The notes under the pieces: model-generated
The model's database searches: none
What the model was told of the DNA's origin: nothing
Seen by the model: the letters and a program-made list of their open reading frames with translations, nothing else
Shown here: in pieces, positions 44,724-56,700 of the stretch
How positions within the stretch are numbered: position 1 is the first letter of the stretch
How the letters are laid out: each line of letters opens with the position of its first letter
Made by a program: the position numbers and the translations under genes
Assembly (NCBI RefSeq): GCF_032362555.1
Contig: NC_083510.1
Location: forward strand, 1,577,501 to 1,641,500
Source: Amyelois transitella
Taxonomy: Eukaryota; Arthropoda; Insecta; Lepidoptera; Pyralidae
DNA length: 64,000 nt
Direction of reading: 5' to 3'

Positions 44724-47700
44724 CTATTATTAAACCACAAATTTGAAGAATTTTCATACATACACATATCCGTGTGGTTCCCGGCACCAGTACAAAAAAG
44801 AATAGGACCACTCCATCTCTTCCCCATGGATGTCGTAAAAGGCGACTAAGGGATAGGCTTACAAACTTGGGATTCTTCTCTTAGGCGATGGGCTAGCAAC
44901 CTGTCACTATTTGAATCTCAATTCTACCATAATCCAAACAGCTGACTGAAACGTGGTCTATCTCTCTAGTCTCTAGTTTTTACAAGACTGTTGGCTCTGT
45001 CTACCCCACAAAGGATATAGACGTGTGTATGCAAGTATCCTCACCAGAGTGGGAAGACCTAGACGAACGTATCTTGAACAAATTAAGGACGTCCTGGTAA
45101 AGGTCAGGCAGGTCAAAAGTACCCGAAACCGCCGAGCTTGCATGTAGAGAGTTATGAATGTGGATGTGGCGAGGGAAGTGTGCAGAGATCGAGGCAAGTG
45201 GAAAGAGGTAATCTCTGCCTACCCCTCCGGGAACGAGGCGTGAATAGAATAGAATAGATTTATTTTCAAAATTGGATACAAGATATCACTTATTGACGTC
45301 AAATCACTTAAATCTAATTATAACTACTACCGCTTCCAAAGCGCATGTGTAGAAAAAGCGGCGGAACAAACTACACTGCAGCATTTTCATCGGACGTCAA
45401 TGTACAAATATAGATCTCTTAAATCTAAATCATGGACGAATGCACATTGGCTACATTAAAAAACATGAATGAATGTAGAACTAGTTATTCCAATACGAAT
45501 TTTATCTATACTTATATTATAAAGCTGAAGAGTTTGTTTGTTTGAACGCGCTAATCTCAGGAAGTGCTGCTTCGAATTGAAATAATCTTTTTGTGTTGAA
45601 TAGACCAATTATCGAGGAAGGCTTTAGGCTATATAACATCACGCTGCAACTGTAAGGAGCGAAGAAATAATGGAAAATGTGAAAAAAAAACACGGCGAAA
45701 ATTATTCACCCTTGAGGGCTGCAATGATGCCCAAAATAACTATTCCACGCGGACGGAGTCGCGGGCACAGCTAGTGTATGTGTGTATGTATGTGTGTGTG
45801 TATGTGTCCTCACCAGCTGCCGCTGCATGACGGCGATGGGCGGCGTGCCGTGGTGGCGCGCCACGCGCCGCTCGATGAGGTACGACACGTACTCGTCGTA
45901 CAGCAGCCGCAGCAGGTGGAACGAGCCGAACGACGCCGCCGACCTGGCGTGGCGTGGCGCTAGTTATACTTGTTGATAAGCTGAGTACGGCCTCTGCGTA
46001 GTGGCCTGAGCGTGTCGTGGCGCTAGTTATACTTGTTGATAAGCTGAGTACGGCCTCTGCGTAGTGGCCTGAGCGTGTCGTGGCGCTAGTTACAGCTATG
46101 ATAAGCTAAATACGGCCTCTGCGTAGTGGTAGTACGCTTGTCTGTGACATTTGAGGTCCCGGGTTCGAATCCCGGCGAGGGCATGATGAGGAAAGAACTT
46201 TTTCTGATTGGCCTGGGTCTTGGATGTTTATCTATATAAGTGTTTATTGTAAAATATAGTATCGTTGAGTTAGTATCTCGTAACACAAGTCTCGAACTAA
46301 TTTCGAGGATTTGTCTCATATAGGTTTATATATTTTTAATAGTTGACACATAAGTGAGTCTTTTAAAGTTATTGTTTGGAACGGTAATGTCGGATTATAA
46401 ACAAGAAAGGTCGTCGCTTTTAACTTTTGAAGTTTGAGTTTGGAATGACCCGTCACTATTATTCCCACTTATTCAAATATAACAATACAGTGATTCGAAT
46501 TATAAATTTTATATATTCAATTTTAACCGCGCTTCAGAGCCATTCAAACTTCGCAAAGTAGTCTGCAAACAAACATGACATCTTGTAACAAACCAAAAAG
46601 ACAAATAGTTTAAAAAACTATAACTGGCAAACGCAAAACAAGCCACTGCGATCAATTTAAAATTGAAAAAAAAAAGAAAAATAAACGTAAACATATTTGA
46701 ATGTGGAACTGGCAAACACAAAAAAGCCACTATCAAAAAAATTCGAAAAAAGAACGTTAATAAATTTGAATGCGGAACCTGAGCGTGAGCTCGCGGATGA
46801 CGAGCGAGGAGTAGAAGGACCAGTCGAGCAGCAGGCGGCGCGCGCGCGCCGTGAAGTCGGACCGCGCGGCGTGCGGCGCCAGCGCGCCCGCCACGCAGCG
46901 CTCCAGCCACGCCGCCCACTGCTCCAGCGACGCGCCGCGCCCCAGCGTCGCCTGCCGGGACCATTATAATTATTATACTCAAATTGATACATATATGGAG
47001 CGCAATACATACAATATGTGTGTGTCATTATCATAATATAACCACGAAGAAATATACGTGTCATACTCCCGACAGGACTCGCGCACGCTCGCCACAAGGA
47101 GCGTGCAAGATGGTCTCAGTCAGATATCACGCGTGTCAAACGTCACGTGTTTCAGACGTCATGAGTTTTAGTCGTTATGTCTGACATGACGTATCTCATA
47201 CGTACATGTATCAGACGTCCTATATAGCATTACCTATTATGAGCTAGATAGCAGGAGACATTTTGTATTTGGATTTTAAGTTTAGTGTTCTTTATATTAA
47301 GGCATCTATTTCATTCAGTTTTTATTCAGTTTGATTACGCTGCATGTTGCGCTATTATACGTCATCGAATATTGCCGCGACCACTTTTAACGTGGTAATT
47401 TAGTAAAAAGGGGAAAGGTCGGAGTGGGAAGACCTAGACGAACGTATCTTGATCAAATTAAGGACGTCCTGGTAAAGGGTCAAAAGTACCCGAAACCGCC
47501 GAGCTTGCATGAAGAGTTATGAATGTGGATGAAGCGAAGGAAATATGCAGAGATCGTGGCAAGTGGAAAGAGGTAGTCTCTGCCTTCCCCTCCGGGAAAG
47601 AGGCGTGATTTTATGTATGTATGTATGTATTAAGTACATACAATTACCTAATAATGTAACAATAAACAATACCTTGAAATCGACTTCCAGCCGGTGCGCA

Positions 47701-50700
47701 GTGGAGGAGCTGCCGCAGGAGCACGCCCACGCGGCTTGTTCGCGGACCACGCGGAAGTCGACGCGGTTCAAGTCCGCCAGCATCTGTCGGCATCAACCGA
47801 TATTATATATACTTCACGTTGTCGAGTCAATGTCTACTATGAGGTTTATTTAACATTGGTATTGGTAAAATGGTATTATTGTAACAAACTTACGTTAAGG
47901 TGATTCACAAAATTCTATATATGTAAACTTACATCAATACAATGGATACTTACAGAGACAGGTTAGACATACACTTATTATGAGTTACAAGTTTATAAAT
48001 TTTCATAGGATTCCAAACGAGAGATGAATTGTTGATTAATTTACGATCTTTCGTGTTAAATTTACGAATATCCATTCGTAAGACTCTAAACGACTCTACC
48101 AATTAGAGACGAGCATTTGATTTCACTCTTCTTTAATATACGGCAAACAACACGCAACTCTTATTGGTCGATGTCGTCAGTGGCAGTGTCTGCGTCGGTC
48201 ATTTATTCAACCAATCAGAGCGCACATGTCGTTTTGTTATTGCTTATTTACAATTTTACGCGTGAGTTCGCAAGTTTATCAAAACGCAAAAGTGCACATA
48301 AAACAATACATTTTATAAATTTTCTAGGAAACTGTGCCGTGTGGTTCCCGGCACGAATAGAAAAAATAATAGGACCACTCCATCTCTTTCCCATGGATGT
48401 CGTAAAAGGCGACTAAGGGGTAGGCTTATAAACTTGGGATTCTTCTTTTAGGCGATGGGCTTGCAACCTGCCACTATTTGAATCTCAATTCTATCTTAAA
48501 GCCAAACAGCTGAACGTGGCCTATCAGTCTTTACAAGACTGTTGGCTCTGTCTACCCCGCAAGGGATATAGACGTGATTATATGTATGTATGTATGTTTC
48601 TAGGAAACTGATAAAGTTGCGGCTTCTTATCGTTCCCCTATGACGCACACACCTGCTGTATCTGCAGCTGGTTGTTGAGCACGGCGCGCGCGGCCTGCGC
48701 CAGGTGGTTGAGCGACGTGTAGCGGCGCAGCGCGGCCGCCAGCGCTCCGGCCGCGCCCGCCGCCGCGCGGGCGGCTGCGCTGGGGGCTCCGCTGCCGCCC
48801 GCCGACAGCGCGCCTTCCAGGCTCTTCGCGAAGTTGCGGATCGCCTGCGACCACAATAAATAAATATACAGGGTGACTTTTAATTCAACTGCATAAATTT
48901 AACTGTTAAGTGTACTCATCTAAAGGATATTTAAAAACGTTAAAAGAAAAATATCGGTTCATATTTCAGAAAGTACGAAAAAAAAAATAAAAGTATCAAA
49001 ATCCACGATCCTAAATACGTCATATCACCCCGGCCGGCGGAAAAGCGACGCGTAAGATTCAGAGGTCAAGGACACAATTCATTCAGCGGGGCGATCTCGA
49101 CAACTCTGTACTTTATTTGATCTTGATACTACAAAAATAATGTATTTTTCAGACATTTATTTACATGTTTAGTTTTAATTTCTTTTTGTAGTTATTGGTC
49201 TTTAATGAAGCGTGTGACGTAGTTTTTGAGGGTTTTTTTAATGTGAAAATGATGACGTTAAATTTAAATAAAAATAGGCTCAAACAGCTCAGAAGCATGG
49301 GTATAGTCTATGTTTAAAAAGATGCAGTTGTTTTAAATGTCACACTGTATACGGGACAAGTTACACTGATTGAGTTAGCCTCGAAGTAAGTTCGAGACTT
49401 GTGTTACGAGATACTAACTCAACGGTATTATATCACTACATAGTATAAAACAAAGTCGCTATTTTAGTCTGTTTGTCTGTATGCTTAAATCTTTAAAATT
49501 ACGCAACGGATTTTGATGCGTTTTTCTGTAACAGGTAGAGTGATTCAAGAGGAAGGTTTTTATGTATAATTTTTCCGAATTTTGCACCCGTGCGAAGCCG
49601 GGGCGGGTCGCTAGTTTTTTAATAAATACTTATATAGATAAACATCCAAGACCCAGGCCAATCAGAAAAAGTTCTTTTCTCATCATGCCCTGGCCGGGAT
49701 TCGAACCCGGGACCTCCGGTGTCACAGACAAGCGTACTACCGCTGAGCCACAGAGGCCGTCATGACCATAATGACGCTTTAGCTCTGATTCCGCGCATTG
49801 GATTCGTAAACCAGTTGGCAAAGGAATTTAAATGTTCTAATTCCAAAGATAAAATTATAAACGTCGAACGAAACACGTTAATTAAAGTTACACGAAAACA
49901 AAATATAAACAAATTCAGATCAAAATACAATTTTACTGCGATCAAAAAAAAACAAATGCGTGCTGTGACAAAATAAATGAACTTTTTTTATAATACACAA
50001 TTTTGTATTGGTGTCGGGAACCACACGGCACCAATACAAAATACAAAAAAGAATAGGACCACTCCATCTCTTTCCCATGGATGTCGTAAAAGCCGACTAA
50101 GGGGTAGGCTTATAAACTTGGGATTCTTCTTTTAGGCGATGGGCTAGCAACCTGTCACTATTTGAATCTCAATCCTATCTTAAAGCCAAATAGCTGAACG
50201 TGGCCTATCAGTCTTTACAAGACTGTAGGCTCTGTCTACCCCCCAAGGGATATAGACGTGATTGTATGTATGTATGTTGAGTGCGCTTCACCTCAATATG
50301 GCTAGTGGTAAGCAAGGTGAGACAAAAGTTGGCGCACTCATATAGTGCCTTTTCACTCTTGCTTTAAAAATCCCCAAGTAAACTAGGATGGTAAAATGAG
50401 GACATCCGATAGTAACTTTAGCTATATAATTATATACTTATATCTTCATCGACAAGAAGATTTCGTAAACCGATCTCTCTCAGTAAATCAATCCAGTAGA
50501 AGTGCTTTTTAAGAAGACTTACTTTTGAATACATCCACTCCATTTCTTATGAATGTCATACATAGACGATTAAGGCAATTAGCACATTCGTCTAATTCTT
50601 CAAGGCTGATTTGAAAGTGAAGAAAAAGATGGTGTCTGCCAGCTATTTATATACTTTATATTCCCGTGCAAATTATAATAATCAAGATAAACAAACTTGA

Positions 50701-53700
50701 AATTCTTCTTTTAGACACGTCACGTCACTATATGATTGTCAATTCAAAAATTAATCCATCCAGCTGAACTGGCCATTGAGACTTAAAGATTTCACTCGGA
50801 TAGTATTCAAACTAATGTACGTAATATCGCCCATTGTATCAACATTGTTTGTTTGTTTAAATAAATAGAAAAGGTTCGACTGGCTAAGAATGCCTTGTGG
50901 CATTAAGTCCACCTGTTGTACATTTTATATGCATAAATTTTAAATAAATAAATAAATAAAAATTTAAAAAGATGTGACACATGTATTGTGTTGTATTGTA
51001 CCTGCGTGAGTTGCGGCGGTATGGGCCGCAGTACGTCGGGCAGCAGCAAATCCACAGCGGCCTGGTATAGAACCAAGTCGGCACGTCGCAACCAGTTCGC
51101 CACGTCCGCCCTGGTAATATCAAAACATTTATTTGTGGCAACACTATATTAAAACAACATAAAAAACAAAAGAACAAGTTCAATCGTCCAGGATTATCGA
51201 TTTGACAAATACCGAAGACAGCCGTCTTCATCCCGACTTTGGTCTGGGTTGTATCCTCACCACTCTGGAGAGGAGTTCGGGGTGCGCCTTTGACCATGGA
51301 CGGTTTTTACACGAAGCGACTCCCATCTGACCTCCGCAACCTTTGCAGGGGAATTTGGATCGATCATGGTTGCACATTCAGTTGCCTGAATGTGCAGATT
51401 TCCTAACAATGTTTTCCCTCACCGTTAGAGCATTTGTTGGTCTTCAAACCAAAGTACATTACTTCGACAATATTCTTTCGCACATGTCCGAGGTGGGATT
51501 TGAATTTGTGCCTTTTATGCGCATCATGCATTTTAACCGGGCACCTTACCGATTAGACCACCCACGCTATACTCACATGTTATTAGTAGGATTCAGATTT
51601 CTATATGACTTGTAATTCTGCACAATGTTACGGCCATGTCATAGGCGTAGAAAAAAAAGGCGAACAGAGTGTGGTTTAAAAAAAAGTGAAGCATCGTAAT
51701 GGCGGCGTTGTACGCATGTGTGAGTGACAGTACTTGCCCGTTCGTTGAATAATCTATGACGTAATCGCGACCGACTGCCTACTATTGGTGAGTGTGTGCG
51801 TGAGGCGTGTACATTATACAGTGGGGCGGCATATTACTACTGCCTTTTATAGCAGTAAATAAATAATAAATATATATAGGACAAATTACACAGATTGAAT
51901 TAGCCTCGAAGTAAGTTCGAGACTTGTGTTACGAGATACTAATTCAACGATATTATATTTTATAATAAATACTTATATAGATAAACATCCAAGACCCAGG
52001 CCAATCAGAAAAAGTTCTTTTCTCATCACGCCCTGGCCGGGATTCGAACCCGGGACCTCCGGTGTCACAGGCAAGCGTACTACCGCTGCGCCACAGAAGC
52101 CATCATTGGTGAGAGTGTGTGCGTGAGGCGTGTACATTATACAGTGGGGCGGCATATTACTACTGCCTTTTATACTGCCCTGGTATAACTAAAATGCCGT
52201 TATCTGCCAAATCCTTGTTTTAAGTAAAACGTCAAAAATGCGGTAAAAATTTAAACTGATGCCATTCATCAATGAGAACGCCTATTTATGACTTAAAGGT
52301 ACCAAAAAGTCGTATATACTGCCGAAAGATATTTTTTTTCTTATTCTACTGGTAAAAAAGGTGTAAATCCTGATGTCAGATAACGGCATTTTAGTTATAC
52401 CACGGCAGTATAGCAGTAGTCAAACTTCGTATGCCTTATTTTCTACGTGCATGATTGTGGCCAGCTGTAAAATAAGGCTCTATACACAATCTGACCTGGT
52501 GGCGAGCCGGGCCAGCGCGCGGCGACACAGGCCGCCCCGCCAGAAGGCGCGGCGCGCGCGCTCCACGGCGCCCGTGTCCAGCGCGCTCACGGCCTCCAGG
52601 AACTCCACGCCGTGCGCCCTGACAATGTGTTGCTCAACTAAGGCTTAGGCTTCTTGGTGGACAAAGAATAGTGAGAAACGGCTCGATATTGTTTATGATT
52701 GTTCCATTTGTTGCTGAACTAAGGCTTAGGCTTCATGGTGGACAAAAAATAGTGAGAAACGACTCGATAATGTTTATGATTTCTGGATTGTTCCTGAAGT
52801 ACTCTCAAGATCCAATAAAGAAAGATGGTTCTCGATTGTTTTTACTCCTATACTTCATAGTGGACAATGCGAAAAGACTCAATAATGTTTATTATTTACC
52901 GAATTGGGATTGAAATAATCTCTTTCTAGATCCTATAGGGAAAGAAGGTTCTAGAAGCGCGCGCTTTATAACGTTCATGTCCAGCTTCTTCCATCTTCTC
53001 AAACTTAGGCTTCTCTCATGGTGGACAAAAACTGATTGGAAAATGCTCAATAATGCTTATGATTCATTAGGTTGTCACTGCAATACTCTGCGTCAAGAAA
53101 ATTAGTTGCTAATAATTTTTAATTACTACGAGTAGAATGAAAATGAGACTTTGTACGTTCAATAGAGCAAGATGGTTCAAGAAAGGCGACGTAAAAAACT
53201 TTCTACCCACTTTTCTCCGATGGGACCGGATATTTCTAGAAGACAGCTACATTTTGGTAAGTTATTTTAGCCAATGATAGACTTAAAACTGTTTAAGTCT
53301 ATCATTGGCTAAAATAACTTTTAATTTTCCCTTCCGACCGATGATATAATTACCTATGATGATCTCTCAGAGCTTCGATGGCCGAAGCGGGAACATCTTC
53401 GGGCAGATCTTCCACCACCAGCTCGGGCGGCTCGGGCGCTGTGATGGGGCCCAGGAACTGCCTGTGTGCGAGCCCCGCCAGGCCCGCCGGGGTTGACTCC
53501 GCTTCGCGTTCACGGGGCTCCTAGCAATATCAATCAATTTGTAACTATAAGAAGATACAAATGTAGGAAACATAATATTTAAAAGTCATTAATCACATAC
53601 GATGTTAAGCTGCGTACACTCGGTGTGCCACGAATGCCAAAGAGAGCAGAGGTATTGGCGATCGCCATACCCACCAGAAAATAATCTTTATTTGTATCAC

Positions 53701-56700
53701 TACAACACAAACTTAGGTTTGCGAAACCCTATTGGTCGACGCCCGTTGTGTACGAATTTTTTTTCATATTAGTTATAAATCATGAAATGAAAATTTACAC
53801 CAACAGTTCTAAAACTAGTAGGTACATAAGTAGCGGTGGATGTAACTTTCAAGACCTCAATATTATAATTTATTCACCACATCCTTGGGTAAGTTTAATG
53901 TTACTAATGGCACATCAAACTTTATTATTTCAACTTTTAACCCAGCTTTTAACAACTTACTGCAAATTCTTCTTCGGTTTCTAATGATATATATATATTT
54001 TTAATATTAACACTTGCCTGTTGATCCGATATCTCCCCTTTATCGTCGCCCATATCCTGCCTGGGCGGGGAATCATTGACATTCGCCTTCGCCCTGATGC
54101 CGTAGTAATGGTACTTGGAGTTCCCCCTGGTGCCCAGCCTCCTGGTCCGCAGCCCGATGAAGACGGACCGGATGAGTTTCCCGAAGGAGGCCGCGTTCAC
54201 CGGGTCCAGCCGGTGGGAGGTGCAGTGGCGCAGGTAGTGGGCGTACAGTGTGGAGCGGGGGAGGGAAACGCCTGTGTGCATAACGTTTTGTTAGTGACAA
54301 TTGACGTGTATGAGCTTAGGAGGTTAAGTCGTGAAAGCGTCATACAAAATTAATTAGTCGAATAGGGATGATGACAATAATATATTTTAGTTAATAACAT
54401 AGTAGAATACACGTAATTAAATACACAACGTTTATTGCTGATTTTAATTTTGACGCCATAAATGTTTTATATTCATTCAAAAAACGATAGGAAAGTAATT
54501 TTAAAAATTCAAAATTAGCAAACAAAATTTTATGAAATTAGTGATAAATAATATATAGAACATCTATTATTTAGGCATCATATACACAAATGCAATGGCG
54601 AAAAAATTGGGTTCATGACGCAAGCAAGAAACGCAGATGTGACGTCATTTAGTAGTGTTTTATATGAGGCATTTTGGACTCGCCCAAATATCTCAGGCAG
54701 TTTTTTGTTTATTGATGGCAGTCTCGTAGTGGTCGAGCAGCCACTGCGCGGCGGCGGGCGCTGTGTCTGCTACAGGAGACATGATGCCACACTCACCCTC
54801 GGCAGTCTCGTAGTGGTCGAGCAGCCACTGCGCGGCGGCGGGCGCTGTGTCTGCTACAGGAGACATGATGCCACACTCACCCTCGGCAGTCTCGTAGTGG
54901 TCGAGCAGCCACTGCGCGGCGGCGGGCGCTGTGTCTGCTACAGGAGACATGATGCCACACTCACCCTCGGCAGTCTCGTAGTGGTCGAGCAGCCACTGCG
55001 CGGCGGCGGGCGCTGTGTCTGCTACAGGAGACATGATGCCACACTCACCCTCGGCAGTCTCGTAGTGGTCGAGCAGCCACTGCGCGGCGGCGGGCGCTGT
55101 GTCTGCTACAGGAGACATGATGCCACACTCACCCTCGGCAGTCTCGTAGTGGTCGAGCAGCCACTGCGCGGCGGCGGGCGCTGTGTCTGCTACAGGAGAC
55201 ATGATGCCACACTCACCCTCGGCAGTCTCGTAGTGGTCGAGCAGCCACTGCACGGTGGCGGGCGGCATGCGCGGCGGCTGTGGAGCCTCACGAGCAGGAG
55301 TCGCCGGCGACGAAGCCGTTTCAGCCTCCTCGCCTGCCACCTATACAGGGCATGATATAACATAGGTATATCAAAAATAATGGAATCAAAAAGTATACAG
55401 GGCGAGCGAAAACGTCACAATGGGAAAGCATAAAAAAGAGCAAAGTGTTTGAATTCTATGCAATTCCATGATGCCCTCAAAATTGCAAGAAAGGGGTAAC
55501 CAGAGGGTAATTAATATATAGAGAACTAGCAGTGAAAGGTGCGACAGGAACACGCAAGATGGAGAAAGTATTGTGTATTCTGATTAATGTAAGCTTACTC
55601 AAAAAAGTCGTAAAAGGCGACTAAGGGATAGGCTTATAAACTTGGGATTCTTCTTTAAGACGATGGGCAAGCAACCTGTCACTATTTAAATCTCAATTCT
55701 ATCATTAAGACAAACAGCTGAACGTGGCCTATCAGTATTTTCAAGACCGTTGGCTCTGTCTACCCTGCAAGGGATATCGACGACATTATTTATTTATTTA
55801 TTTATTCAGTTCACCAACAGTCGATGCAACAGTAAATACAGAGATTATACATACAATAAGATTCGTTCTATTTGCTCGACCAATTACAGGTAAACCCAGC
55901 ACGCTATGGGGAACAATGCGTGTTTAATTTTAATTCTTACTGATAATGTTAAGTACCTATCTACCTTTTTGTTAGTATTAAGTTTATTGTGGTGCAAATA
56001 GAAACATTATATGTATGTATGTAAGCTCACTCAAAAAAGTCGTAAAAGGCGACTAAGGGATAGGCTTATAAACTTGGGATTCTTCTTTAAGACAATGGGC
56101 AAGCAACCTGTCACTATTTAAATCTCAATTCTATCTTAAAGCCAAACAGCTGAACGTGGCCCATCAGTCTTATCAAGACCATTGGCTCTGCCTACCCTGC
56201 AAGGGATATCAACGTCATTATAAGTATGTATGTAAGCTTTTACTCACCACATGGGGGTAGGCAGAGAACTCGGCAGCGGGCCACGCCTCGGCGGCGGGAT
56301 CGTCAGCCACCGCCGTCACGCTGTACACCGGGTATGACCGTAGCGGCTCGCTGGATGATTTCATTAAATTTATACACACACACATAACGGCCAATAAACT
56401 TGGGATTCTTCTTCTGTGCCGTGTGGTTCCCGGCACCATTACAAAAAAGAATAGGACCACTCCATCTCTTTCCCACGGATGTCGTAAAAGGCGACTAAGG
56501 GATAGGCTTATAAACTTGAGATTCCACTTTTAGGCGATGGGCTAGCAACCTGTTTGAATTTGAACGTGGCCTATCAGTCTTTACAAGACTGTTGGCTTGT
56601 TGGGACTTGTTTATTGTGTTGCTATTATTTTTGAGCAACATAAAGGATACAGTTTATGTTGCAACGAGAAAAGGAAAAATTGAAAAATCGCTGTTCATCC

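Noticed and set aside
46697..46969. ORFs opposite the Rfx exon at 46779-46951
   Set aside because: Shadow frames of the GC-rich dimerisation exon; the minus strand frame carries the conserved RFX residues.
54717..55256. CRISPR-like or simple minisatellite reading of the 84-bp repeats
   Set aside because: Units are contiguous with no unique spacers, and each overlaps coding sequence and a splice donor of a eukaryotic gene.
54615..55355. 246-codon plus-strand ORF over the 84-bp array
   Set aside because: It is the antisense of the Rfx exon and array; an 84-bp unit without stops on one strand readily gives one on the other.
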